NCBI GenBank assembly: GCA_016195615.1
Contig: JACPZF010000050.1
Location: 1-10,903, forward strand
From: Candidatus Gottesmanbacteria bacterium
GTDB taxonomy: Bacteria; Patescibacteriota; Microgenomatia; JACPZF01
DNA: 10,903 nucleotides
Reading direction: 5' to 3'
The notes below the pieces were generated by a model. It made no database searches and was not told the origin of the DNA. It worked only from the letters and a program-made list of their open reading frames with translations. The position numbers were made by a program, and so were the translations under genes. Below, piece after piece: positions 1-7,332 of the stretch (its first letter is position 1; every line of letters starts with the position of its first letter).

Positions 1-1335
1 GTCTATTGGTTGTATAAATCTGCCGTACTTGGTATAAACTCACTTCGTTCTTACCAAAAACTAAAAGCTCACCTACTTATCGATTGGTATAAAGAAGCCT
101 CAAGTTTAAATCAGTGGGAGAAGGTTTACCATTTGGTGATCATTCCCGAATACCAAGAGCCATACACGGTTTTACGAGACACCCTGTTTAATCTAACCAA
201 GCAAGATTTTCCCAAAGAAAGAATTATTATTGTTTTAGCTGCGGAAAAAAGAGACCCAAATGCTAAAACTAAGGCTGCTTCCTTAAAAAAAGAGTTTGCA
301 CCCAGTTTCGGCCACTTTTATGTTACTTTTCACCCTGATGCCATTGGTGAAGTAAAAGGGAAATCCTCCAACTTAGCCTATGCGGCCAAAGTGATAACGG
401 CAAAAATTGAAGCTCTTGGTATCGATTTAAAATATACAACGGTTACCTCCTGTGATGCCGACGCGCTTTTACATCCCAGATATTTTTCCTACTTAACCTA
501 CGCTTTTTTAACAGATGAAGATAGAAAATATCATTTTTATCAATCGGCCATTATGTTTTATTCCAATATTTGGAAAATACCCCTTCCTGGTAGAGTCTTA
601 AATACCATCGGCAGTATTTGGTCTTTGGCACAACTCGTCTTAGAAAAAAGATTAATCAATTTTTCCACTTATTCTTTAAGTCTGGAAACCGCCAAAGAAG
701 TAAATTTTTGGGGCAGAAGCGTCATCCCCGAGGACTATCACATGTTTTTTAAAATCTATTTTAAATATGGAGAAAAAGTCTCGACGAAGCCGATATTTTT
801 GCCCACCCTAGCTGACGCCGCGGAATCAACCTCGTTTTGGAAAACATTTGTCAATCAATACGAGCAAGTTAAAAGATGGGCCTGGGGGGTTTCTGATGAC
901 CCCTGGCTGATTAAAAATTTTCTCATGCATAAAGAAATTTCTCTTTGGGATAGGGCCAGCAAACTTTTTTATGTTTTAGTGGATAATCATCTTATTTGGC
1001 CGACCAATTGGTTTATTTTAATTCTTGGCAGCAACATTCCTGCTTTGATAAATCCTATTTTCAAAAGAAGCGTGCTTGGTAACTCTCTGCCGGTGGTGTC
1101 CTCGGTTATTTTAAGTTTATGTGCGTTATTTATGTTAATTGTCATCATTATCGATATCCGGCTTCGCCCGCCCAGACCGTCCCACTATCGCGGTTGGCGC
1201 GTCGCGATTTTATATTTGCAATGGTTTTCCCTCCCGATTGTCGGCTTTTTCCTTTCTTCGCTACCGGGCCTAGATGCCCACACGAGACTACTTCTTGGTA
1301 AAAGATTAGAATATCGGGTAACCGAGAAAATATGA
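1..1335 (+). CDS. Membrane-associated family 2 glycosyltransferase, 5' end outside window
   Basis: The frame is open from the first base, so the N-terminus is missing; the TTG at 10 is not a convincing start. The catalytic GT-A domain is visible: a nucleotide-sugar-binding strand VIIPEYQEP, a GKSSNLAYA segment, a metal-binding DxD-type motif in SCDADALLHP, an acidic VIPEDYHMFF segment suited to the general base, and QYEQVKRWAWG, resembling the Q..RW motif of processive GT2 enzymes. At least three hydrophobic segments follow (DNHLIWPTNWFILILG, SSVILSLCALFMLIVIII, VAILYLQWFSLPIVGFF), so the enzyme is anchored in the cytoplasmic membrane. It would transfer sugar from a nucleotide donor to a lipid or polysaccharide acceptor; the substrate cannot be read from sequence. 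The TGA stop overlaps the next ATG (ATGA), which indicates translational coupling to the GT-C gene. The family is clear; the pathway is inferred to be cell-surface glycan synthesis. Confidence 0.88.
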   Translation, partial: VYWLYKSAVLGINSLRSYQKLKAHLLIDWYKEASSLNQWEKVYHLVIIPEYQEPYTVLRDTLFNLTKQDFPKERIIIVLAAEKRDPNAKTKAASLKKEFAPSFGHFYVTFHPDAIGEVKGKSSNLAYAAKVITAKIEALGIDLKYTTVTSCDADALLHPRYFSYLTYAFLTDEDRKYHFYQSAIMFYSNIWKIPLPGRVLNTIGSIWSLAQLVLEKRLINFSTYSLSLETAKEVNFWGRSVIPEDYHMFFKIYFKYGEKVSTKPIFLPTLADAAESTSFWKTFVNQYEQVKRWAWGVSDDPWLIKNFLMHKEISLWDRASKLFYVLVDNHLIWPTNWFILILGSNIPALINPIFKRSVLGNSLPVVSSVILSLCALFMLIVIIIDIRLRPPRPSHYRGWRVAILYLQWFSLPIVGFFLSSLPGLDAHTRLLLGKRLEYRVTEKI

Positions 1336-2753
1336 AGCGTAAGGAATTAGTAATACCATTTATTTTCCTTTTGATTGTTTTAGCACTTAGGTTGCCATCA
1401 ATATTTGAGCCGTACTGGTACGGTGACGAAGGTATCACGTTGACTGTAGGACAAGGCTTAAGTAGGGGCTTGGTGCTTTATAAGGATATTGCCGACAATA
1501 AGACCCCTCTTTTATATTTTTTAACCTCGTTTTTTAATTACTTACCGCTTCTGCGAGGAGTCTTGCTTATTTGGGTTTTATTTTCGACCACCATAATCTA
1601 TGTTTTGGCAAAACTAATTTTAAATACTAAAGCAGCCATAATAGCTACTATTACCTATATTATCTTTACCTCGCTTCCAGTTCTGGAGGGCAATATCGCC
1701 AACGGCGAAATCTTTTTTCATCTGCCGAATATTCTGGCAATTCTTATCGCCTGGTATGGTTTTTTAAAACAAAAGCCAAAGTTTTATTTTTGGTCGGGAT
1801 TATTTTTCGGATGGGGCTTTCTTTTTAAAGTACCAGCGGTTTTCGATTTTATAGCAGTGTTGTTTTTTCTGACTATTTATACCTTGCCGCGTTTTAAAGA
1901 GTTGGTTAAAAATATTGGCTTTTCGCTTTTAGGATTTGTAGTTCCTAACGCACTAGTTTTTGGTTATTTTCTCTGGCACCAAGCTGTTTTTGACTACATG
2001 GAGTACGGCTTCCGCTGGAATTTTAAGTATGCGTCATGGGGGAACGATTTGTTAATTCCTTACGGGCAAGTTCTGCTAAAAGGCATACCTATTTTGGCGA
2101 TCTTTTTCTTCCTGTTTCTTCTACGTCGGCGACTTAAGCCCGTTCTTACTTTAATTATTCTCTGGCTGGTGATGTCGTTTTTAGGCAGCATTCTTAGCGC
2201 CAGGCATTACATCCATTATTTTTTGCAGGTTGTGCCAGCCCTGTCGCTTCTTATAGGTATGTTTTTTCAGCATAAGCAGCGCTTTTTTTACGGCTTAGTT
2301 CTTTTTTTGATTTTTCTTTCAGCATTTTCTCATACCTACTATTTAAGATATCCGATTCTTTATTATCAAAACTTCCTTGGCCGCGCCTTAGGACTTAAAG
2401 AGACCTCTTCTTATAATTCATTTTTTGATCCCCATGTCAACCGAACCTATAAAGTAGCCGATTTTTTGCGTCAGGAGAAAGAGGGCCCAATTTTTGTCTG
2501 GGGAGATGAGCCTTTAATCTATGCTCTTTCGCGACGCTCTCCGGTTGGCCGTTTTAGCGCGGCCTACAATATTTCCTGGCAAGAGTCGAGAAAGAAAGAA
2601 ACCTTAGAGAAATTGCAAAAGACGCCGCCGGTTTTTATTTTTGTCGTCAAACCAGTTTTCTTCCCTTTTTCGGAATTAGATAGCCTGATTAGTAAAAACT
2701 ACCAATTCGTAACCCAAATCGAAGACGTTTTTGTTTATGCCAAAAAGACCTAA
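1332..2753 (+). CDS. GT-C fold membrane glycosyltransferase, ArnT/PMT (GT39-like) family
   Basis: This is a 473-residue polytopic protein with about ten hydrophobic segments. After the first helix (residues 7-19) the short loop YWYGDEG carries the acidic pair D32-E33, the usual catalytic position of the ArnT/PMT/RgtA-type GT-C family. It is followed by YKDIADNKTPLLYFL, the family's typical 'Y.D....K.P..Y' pattern. Later segments include ARHYIHYFLQVVPALSLLIG, and the C-terminal soluble tail (from about residue 375, HVNRTYKVADFLRQ onward) resembles the periplasmic end domain of these enzymes. Members use polyprenyl-phosphate sugars and glycosylate lipids, glycans or proteins on the outer face of the membrane. 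The start is fixed by the ATGA overlap with the preceding GT2 gene. A GT2 gene coupled to a GT-C gene suggests that one makes a lipid-linked sugar and the other uses it; this is inference. The acceptor is unknown. Confidence 0.85.
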   Translation: MKRKELVIPFIFLLIVLALRLPSIFEPYWYGDEGITLTVGQGLSRGLVLYKDIADNKTPLLYFLTSFFNYLPLLRGVLLIWVLFSTTIIYVLAKLILNTKAAIIATITYIIFTSLPVLEGNIANGEIFFHLPNILAILIAWYGFLKQKPKFYFWSGLFFGWGFLFKVPAVFDFIAVLFFLTIYTLPRFKELVKNIGFSLLGFVVPNALVFGYFLWHQAVFDYMEYGFRWNFKYASWGNDLLIPYGQVLLKGIPILAIFFFLFLLRRRLKPVLTLIILWLVMSFLGSILSARHYIHYFLQVVPALSLLIGMFFQHKQRFFYGLVLFLIFLSAFSHTYYLRYPILYYQNFLGRALGLKETSSYNSFFDPHVNRTYKVADFLRQEKEGPIFVWGDEPLIYALSRRSPVGRFSAAYNISWQESRKKETLEKLQKTPPVFIFVVKPVFFPFSELDSLISKNYQFVTQIEDVFVYAKKT

Positions 2754-2768
2754 ATTTATTAAGGGTTT

Positions 2769-2785
2769 GGAGGTATACTAAACCT
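2769..2785 (+). promoter_or_regulatory. Possible -10 box (TATACT) with leaderless spacing, plus a displaced GGAGG
   Basis: TATACT at 2774-2779 lies 6 nt before the ATG at 2786, so transcription would begin at the start codon. A GGAGG at 2769-2773 is 12 nt from the ATG, too far for a good Shine-Dalgarno site. No convincing -35 box is visible. GGTTT (2764-2768) and AAACC (2780-2784) can pair around this segment. Weak alone; it gains support from two other genes with the same spacing. Confidence 0.4.
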
Positions 2786-3187
2786 ATGCGTTTATCTTTA
2801 GGGAAGTTATCGGAGACGAGAGAATTTTTAGTCAAAACCAAAAAGCCCCAACTATCGCTTTTTGCCGGTAGAGACAAGATTATTGCCATGGGTGTTCTGT
2901 CGTCTTTTCTCCTCATCCTAGTCCAAGGTCTTTTTCTACTCCTGGTGTATCGCTCCTTGCCAAGCGAGCTGCCATTATTCTATTCCCGGCCCTTGGGACA
3001 AGAGCAATTAGGTTCAAGATTTCTGCTCTGGATGCTTCCCGTACTGGCTTTAATTCTTTTTCTTCTTAATTTATTTATAGCCAAAAAGCTCTCCTCATTT
3101 ATGACACTAGGGCGGATCCTTATTTTTACTGGTGTTTCAGTTACCCTACTTCTTCTTATCACCCAATTTAAGATAATTACCTCTTGA
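2786..3187 (+). CDS. Small membrane protein, three predicted helices, function unknown
   Basis: The 133-residue product has a basic, polar N-terminus of about 31 residues, then hydrophobic helices at about 32-55, 80-99 and 109-130. Between helices 1 and 2 is the extracytoplasmic loop RSLPSELPLFYSRPLGQEQL. Its 'LP..LPL.YS...G..Q' pattern is reminiscent of the 'LP..vP.hF...G..d' loop of DUF1648/SdpI-like membrane proteins, but the match is loose and I do not assign the family. The gene sits 32 nt after the GT-C gene and its TGA stop lies inside the -35 box of the hrcA promoter, so it ends exactly where the heat-shock operon begins. The cysteine-free, Leu-rich composition fits an integral membrane protein. 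The start is the first ATG after a possible -10 box. Confidence 0.7.
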   Translation: MRLSLGKLSETREFLVKTKKPQLSLFAGRDKIIAMGVLSSFLLILVQGLFLLLVYRSLPSELPLFYSRPLGQEQLGSRFLLWMLPVLALILFLLNLFIAKKLSSFMTLGRILIFTGVSVTLLLLITQFKIITS

Positions 3188-3212
3188 CAAAAATTGGCAC
3201 TCATGTTATCTT
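3184..3212 (+). promoter_or_regulatory. Sigma-A-type promoter of the hrcA-grpE-dnaK-dnaJ operon
   Basis: A perfect -35 TTGACA at 3184-3189 is followed after 17 nt by TATCTT at 3207-3212, with a TG at 3204-3205 that makes an extended -10. Transcription would start near 3219, giving a leader of roughly 17 nt that still contains AGGA (3223-3226) 9 nt before the hrcA ATG. The -10 and spacer lie inside the CIRCE operator, the standard arrangement for HrcA repression. Confidence 0.85.
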
Positions 3213-3220
3213 AGTGCTAA
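3194..3220 (+). promoter_or_regulatory. CIRCE operator (HrcA binding site)
   Basis: The arms TTGGCACTC (3194-3202) and TAGTGCTAA (3212-3220) are separated by exactly 9 nt. The known CIRCE consensus is TTAGCACTC-N9-GAGTGCTAA, so each arm differs at one base. It overlaps the promoter spacer and -10 box and lies 15 nt before hrcA. By established knowledge HrcA binds here at normal temperature and releases under heat or unfolded-protein stress, giving negative autoregulation of the operon. Confidence 0.93.
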
Positions 3221-3235
3221 TTAGGAACGCTAAAT

Positions 3236-3970
3236 ATGGTACAACTTAGTGATCGGGAGTCAGAGCTTCTGCAAGCAATTGTCGAAGAATATATTAACAG
3301 TGCGCAAGCGGTGGGGTCAGAAACGATCGAAAAGAAATATCCCAAACTCGGAGTTTCTCCGGCAACTATTCGTAATGAAATGGCCAAATTGACCAAGCTT
3401 GGTTATTTAAAACAACTTCATACTTCAGCAGGGCGCGTTCCTACCCCCGTTGGTCTAAGATTTTACATCAACCAGCTGATGAAGGAGCGCGAACTGTCGA
3501 CGGCCGAAGAAGTCGCGGTTAAGGACAAAATCTGGGATTATCGGGATAAAATGGACAGTCTGCTTCGTGAAGCTACCCATACCTTAGCCGAGAAAACCGG
3601 GACGATGGCGGTTGCGGCCACTGATCAAAACGATATCTATTTTTCGGGAGCGGCCAATATTTTAGACATGCCGGAATTTTATGATATCGAGTTGACCAAA
3701 TCTGTTCTTTCTCTTATCGACAAAGCGAGTATTTTACAAGACATTCTGCTTCGTCAAAACCAGGATGAAGATATCCAGGTAGTTTTTGGCGAAGATCTAA
3801 GCATTGAAGACATTAAGCCGTGCGGTTTTATTTTTGCTCGGTTCGAAACCGGCAGTAATCATGCCGGAGCGGTAGGAGTTATTGGACCGGCCAGACTTAA
3901 CTATTCCTATATTATACCGACGGTAAGATACATAAACGGTCTCCTAAGTGAAATCGTCAATCAATGGTGA
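3236..3970 (+). CDS. hrcA: Heat-inducible transcription repressor HrcA, short form
   Basis: This is the repressor that binds CIRCE and shuts off the operon it heads. The N-terminal winged helix is clear (residues 1-80): SPATIRNEMAKLTKLGYL is the recognition region and HTSAGRVPTPVGLRFYI the wing. The C-terminal half has the family signatures MPEFYDI (about 136-142), VVFGEDLS and GAVGVIGPARLNYSYIIP, the counterpart of 'IGPTRM.Y'. At 244 residues it is about 100 shorter than typical HrcA (around 340). Recalled against the Bacillus protein, the gap falls between the segment after the coiled region (LAEKTGTMAVAA) and YFSGAANILDMPEF, so the central inserted domain is missing while both ends are intact. 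The frame has no break, so this looks like a real compact form. AGGA at 3223-3226 supports the ATG. The TGA stop is followed 14 nt later by grpE. Confidence 0.93.
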   Translation: MVQLSDRESELLQAIVEEYINSAQAVGSETIEKKYPKLGVSPATIRNEMAKLTKLGYLKQLHTSAGRVPTPVGLRFYINQLMKERELSTAEEVAVKDKIWDYRDKMDSLLREATHTLAEKTGTMAVAATDQNDIYFSGAANILDMPEFYDIELTKSVLSLIDKASILQDILLRQNQDEDIQVVFGEDLSIEDIKPCGFIFARFETGSNHAGAVGVIGPARLNYSYIIPTVRYINGLLSEIVNQW

Positions 3971-3984
3971 TATCATAAAAAGTT

Positions 3985-4437
3985 ATGGACGATTTAAAAA
4001 AACAACTGGCGGATTGCCAAAAACAAATCGACGATTTAACTATTAGTTGGAAACGAGCCTTGGCCGATTATCAAAATTTAGAAAAAAGAATTGCTCAAAA
4101 CAGAGAAGAGTTAACAAAATATTCGACCCAGAAATTAATTAAGGAATTACTAAGCGTTTTAGACACTCTGGAAAAGGCAGACGAACATTTAAAAGATCAG
4201 GGTCTGGATTTAGCCGTTGGTAATTTTCAGACGATTTTAAAAGCTAACGGAGTAAAAAAAATTGAGGTGATGGGAAAAAAATTTGATCCAGAAATGATGG
4301 AATGTACAGAAGTGATACCAAGCGATAAAGACGATACGGCGCTGGAAGAGGTTAGACGAGGATACATGCTTTGGGATAAAGTTCTAAGACCGGTGCAAGT
4401 TAAGGTCGGCAAAAAGATTGTTGATGAAGGTAAGTAA
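3985..4437 (+). CDS. grpE: Nucleotide exchange factor GrpE
   Basis: GrpE releases ADP from DnaK during the chaperone cycle in the cytoplasm. The product has an N-terminal coiled-coil helix (about 1-60, with WKRALADYQNLEKR), the four-helix-bundle segment LLSVLDTLEKADEHL, and the C-terminal beta domain with the family pattern GKKFDPEMMECTEV, then GYMLWDKVLRPVQVKV. At 150 residues it is slightly short, because the variable acidic N-terminal extension is almost absent. The gene lies 14 nt after hrcA with no clear Shine-Dalgarno sequence before its ATG (only AAAAAG), so translation may depend on coupling to hrcA. It is 25 nt ahead of dnaK. The protein should act as a dimer with the DnaK encoded next to it. 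Confidence 0.95.
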   Translation: MDDLKKQLADCQKQIDDLTISWKRALADYQNLEKRIAQNREELTKYSTQKLIKELLSVLDTLEKADEHLKDQGLDLAVGNFQTILKANGVKKIEVMGKKFDPEMMECTEVIPSDKDDTALEEVRRGYMLWDKVLRPVQVKVGKKIVDEGK

Positions 4438-4452
4438 CTAAAGTTTAAAATT

Positions 4453-4460
4453 TAGGAGGA
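4453..4460 (+). promoter_or_regulatory. Strong ribosome-binding site of dnaK
   Basis: TAGGAGGA stands just before the ATG at 4463. It is the strongest Shine-Dalgarno sequence in the operon; grpE and dnaJ have none that is clear. The spacing is short (3 nt from GGAGG to ATG). It fits dnaK being the most highly translated cistron. Confidence 0.8.
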
Positions 4461-4462
4461 TT

Positions 4463-6403
4463 ATGTCAAAAATTATCGGCATTGATTTAGGAACAACTAA
4501 CTCCTGTGTGGCGGTGATGGAGGGAGGATCTCCTAAGGTTATTTATAGCAAAGAGGGGAGAAACATTATTCCCTCTGTCGTTGATCCGATTTCACACATC
4601 GTTGGCGACGTAGCTAAAAGGCAGTTGGTTCTTAAACCAAAATCGACGATTTTTAGTATCAAAAGATTGATGGGACGAAAATTTAAAGACCCCTCAGTTC
4701 AATTTGACATGAAGTGGTTGCCCTATGCCATTAAAGAAGGGCGGGATGGCATGGCTGTGGTGGAAGCGGAAGGAAGAACATTTACGCCGCAAGAAATCTC
4801 TGCCATGATTTTACAAAAAATTAAAGCCGATGCGGAAAGTTATTTAGGCGGTAAAGTAGACAAAGCTGTAATTACCGTCCCGGCTTATTTTGACGATTCG
4901 CAAAGACAAGCGACCAAACAAGCCGGCCAAATTGCGGGCTTGGAAGTTTTAAGAATAATTAATGAACCAACAGCGGCCGCGCTAGCCTATGGTTTGGATA
5001 AAAAACAGGCGCATAAAATTGTAATTTATGATCTAGGCGGGGGAACTTTTGACGTATCGGTTTTGGAATTAGGCGAAGGGGTTTATGAAGTAAAAGCAAC
5101 TAATGGCGATACGCATTTAGGCGGCGATGATTTTGATAAAAAGATTCTCGATTTCCTAGCAGAAGAGTTTAAAAAAGAAAATAATATCGATTTAAGAAAA
5201 GACCCGCAGGGTTTGCAGAGACTTCGTGATGCTGCCGAGAAAGCCAAAATTGAATTGTCGTCTTCAAGCGAATCAGAAATCAATCTACCCTTTATTACCC
5301 AAGGACCAAACGGCCCTTTACATCTAACGACGAAATTGACTCGTGCCAAGATGGAGCAGTTGGTTGATGATTTAATCCAAAAAACCATCGAACCGGTTAA
5401 AAAATGTTTAAGCGACGCCAAGATTTCGCCCTCAGATATTAATGAGGTCGTGTTAGTAGGTGGAATGACGAGAATGCCCAAAGTGGTTGAAACCGTGCAA
5501 AAGTTTTTTGGCAAAGAGCCTAATAAATCAGTTAATCCCGACGAAGTGGTAGCAGTTGGGGCTGCGGTTCAAGCGGGGGTGTTGGGCGGAGACGTTAAAG
5601 ATGTTTTGCTTCTAGATGTTACACCGCTGACTTTGGGAATTGAAACGCTGGGACAAGTTTGTACGCCGCTAATTTCTAGAAATACCACCGTGCCAACTTC
5701 GAAGTCCCAAGTATTTTCTACCGCCGCCGATAATCAGACTTCGGTGGAAATAAATATTCTGCAAGGCGAACGCCCGATGTCTCCTGACAATAAATCGCTA
5801 GGTAGATTTATCCTAGATGGAATTCCGCCGGCGCCACGTGGGGTACCCCAGATCGAAGTTACTTTCGACATCGACGCTAACGGTATTTTAAACGTTACCG
5901 CTAAAGATAAAGCAACGGGTAAGGCCCAAACGATAAAAATTACTGGTTCTACGGGATTATCGAAAGAAGAGATTGAGAAGATGACCAAAGAGGCAGAACT
6001 GCACGCGTCCGAAGATAAGGCTAAAAAAGATAAGGTGGATACGAGAAATCAAGCTGACTCCTTACTTTTTACCGCGGAAAAAACCATAAAGGATTTGGGT
6101 GAAAAAGTAGCCCCTGAGGTTAAAAAGGAGATGGAAGAAAAGACAGCGGCGCTAAAAAGCATTCTCGATACGGGAACCAAAGAAGATTTGGAAGCAAAAT
6201 CAAAAGATCTTTCGGAGGCTTTACAAAAAGTCGGCAGTGCGATGTATCAAGGACAGCCGGGTGGACAACCTGGGTCGCAAGCTGGACCCTCAGATCAAAC
6301 ACAGCAAGCTTCGGGGGCGGGTGATACTACAGCTAACGGCCAAACGGACGTCCCAAAAACAGATAAAGACGCCAAAGTAGAAGAAGGCGAAGTGGTGCAA
6401 TAA
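4463..6403 (+). CDS. dnaK: Chaperone protein DnaK (Hsp70)
   Basis: This is the ATP-dependent chaperone that holds and refolds proteins together with the DnaJ and GrpE encoded beside it. The nucleotide-binding domain spans about residues 1-378 and has all three Hsp70 signatures: IGIDLGTTNS (D8, T11, T12), the phosphate-2 loop DLGGGTFDVS starting at D190, and VVLVGGMTRMPKV. The interdomain linker DVLLLD is at 380-385 and leads into the substrate-binding beta domain (VTPLTLGIETLG; later TFDIDANGILNVTAKDKATG) and the helical lid. The tail from about residue 595 is Gln/Gly/Ser-rich and ends acidic (VEEGEVVQ), in place of the common EEV-type end. The NBD contains the insertion after RLMGRKF that occurs in proteobacterial-type DnaK and is absent from Firmicutes proteins. 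Length (646 aa) is normal. A strong SD fixes the start. Confidence 0.98.
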   Translation: MSKIIGIDLGTTNSCVAVMEGGSPKVIYSKEGRNIIPSVVDPISHIVGDVAKRQLVLKPKSTIFSIKRLMGRKFKDPSVQFDMKWLPYAIKEGRDGMAVVEAEGRTFTPQEISAMILQKIKADAESYLGGKVDKAVITVPAYFDDSQRQATKQAGQIAGLEVLRIINEPTAAALAYGLDKKQAHKIVIYDLGGGTFDVSVLELGEGVYEVKATNGDTHLGGDDFDKKILDFLAEEFKKENNIDLRKDPQGLQRLRDAAEKAKIELSSSSESEINLPFITQGPNGPLHLTTKLTRAKMEQLVDDLIQKTIEPVKKCLSDAKISPSDINEVVLVGGMTRMPKVVETVQKFFGKEPNKSVNPDEVVAVGAAVQAGVLGGDVKDVLLLDVTPLTLGIETLGQVCTPLISRNTTVPTSKSQVFSTAADNQTSVEINILQGERPMSPDNKSLGRFILDGIPPAPRGVPQIEVTFDIDANGILNVTAKDKATGKAQTIKITGSTGLSKEEIEKMTKEAELHASEDKAKKDKVDTRNQADSLLFTAEKTIKDLGEKVAPEVKKEMEEKTAALKSILDTGTKEDLEAKSKDLSEALQKVGSAMYQGQPGGQPGSQAGPSDQTQQASGAGDTTANGQTDVPKTDKDAKVEEGEVVQ

Positions 6404-6407
6404 TACT

Positions 6408-7328
6408 ATGGCGCAAAAAGGCGATTATTACGAGATTTTAGGAGTGGCCAAGACAGCCTCAGCGGAAGAAATTAAAGCAGGATATCGTAAACAAGCTTTG
6501 CAGTGGCACCCCGATAAACATGCTGGCGATAAAAAAGAAGCCGAGGAAAAATTTAAAGAGATAAATGAAGCCTACCAGGTGCTTTCCGATCCGCAAAAAA
6601 GGGTGGCTTACGATCAATACGGACACGCCGCTTTTGAGCAAGGAGGAATGGGCCAAGGGCCGTTTGGCGGATTCGGCGGCGGTCAAGGACAGACTTATCA
6701 GCAAGGGCCTTTTTCCTATACCTATTATACGAGCGGCGGCGGCAATCAAGGTTTTGATTTCGATTTAGGAGGATTTTCCGATCCCTTTGAAATCTTCGAA
6801 CAATTTTTTGGTACGGCTTCACCCTTCGGAGGGAGATCGCGGGCACCACGAAGAAAAACCTATTCTTTAACAATCGATTTTATCGACGCGGTTAAGGGCG
6901 CGGAAAAAGAAGTAGTATTAGAAAATAAAAAAACCAAAATTAAAATTCCCGCTGGTGTCGACAGCGGTTCCCGAGTTCGCTTTGGTGATTTTGACATCAT
7001 TATCGAAGTAGCTCGCAGTAAAAAATTCCAAAGGCAAGAAGACGACCTTTATAGTAATGAAACCATTTCTATTGCCCAAGCGGCGATGGGAGCGATTTTA
7101 GCAGTAGAAACCATTGATGGTTTTGAGCAAATCAAAATTCATGCGGGAACCCAACCAGATACGCTAATTCGCCTGCGAGGCAAGGGTGTACCTGGTGTCC
7201 GCGGTAACGGTCGAGGCGACTTATATGTTCGTCTCAAAGTCCACATTCCCGAAAAAATGACTTCCCGGCAAAAAGAATTGTTAAAGGAATTTGAAAAAGA
7301 ATCGTCTAAAAAAAGCGGGTGGTTTTAA
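6408..7328 (+). CDS. dnaJ: J-domain co-chaperone DnaJ, class B (no zinc finger)
   Basis: The product stimulates DnaK ATPase and delivers substrates. The J domain (about residues 5-70) has the essential HPD at 34-36 and the KEINEAYQVLSDPQKRVAYDQYG helix pair. A Gly/Phe-rich stretch follows at about 78-140 (GQGPFGGFGGGQG, GGFSDPFEIFEQFFG). The substrate-binding C-terminal domains start near 148 with RRKTYSLTIDFIDAVKGAEKEV; GTQPDTLIRLRGKGVPG and GDLYVRLKVHIPEKMTSRQ are the conserved CTD-II segments. There is no cysteine in the protein, so the four CxxCxGxG repeats of class A DnaJ are absent and the architecture is CbpA-like (class B). Position within the operon, 4 nt after dnaK, still marks it as the working partner of this DnaK. 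The name dnaJ is given by context; cbpA-like is the structural description. Confidence 0.93.
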   Translation: MAQKGDYYEILGVAKTASAEEIKAGYRKQALQWHPDKHAGDKKEAEEKFKEINEAYQVLSDPQKRVAYDQYGHAAFEQGGMGQGPFGGFGGGQGQTYQQGPFSYTYYTSGGGNQGFDFDLGGFSDPFEIFEQFFGTASPFGGRSRAPRRKTYSLTIDFIDAVKGAEKEVVLENKKTKIKIPAGVDSGSRVRFGDFDIIIEVARSKKFQRQEDDLYSNETISIAQAAMGAILAVETIDGFEQIKIHAGTQPDTLIRLRGKGVPGVRGNGRGDLYVRLKVHIPEKMTSRQKELLKEFEKESSKKSGWF

Positions 7329-7332
7329 AACT

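Noticed and set aside
3960..3990. TGA reassigned to glycine (code 25)
   Set aside because: TGA terminates hrcA and the first glycosyltransferase at family-appropriate ends, and no conserved Gly is encoded by TGA in the genes read.
5083..5514. 143-codon minus-strand open frame inside dnaK
   Set aside because: It lies opposite strongly conserved dnaK codons, with no family resemblance and no ribosome-binding site; a shadow frame.
6459..6873. Open frames on both strands inside dnaJ
   Set aside because: The composition is that expected from reading the Gly-rich dnaJ region in other frames; no start signals.
7291..7332. Upstream ATG for the last cistron of the dnaK operon
   Set aside because: It would overlap the end of dnaJ by 38 bases and add a Lys-rich extension; the ATG at 7333 matches the dnaK-dnaJ junction pattern.
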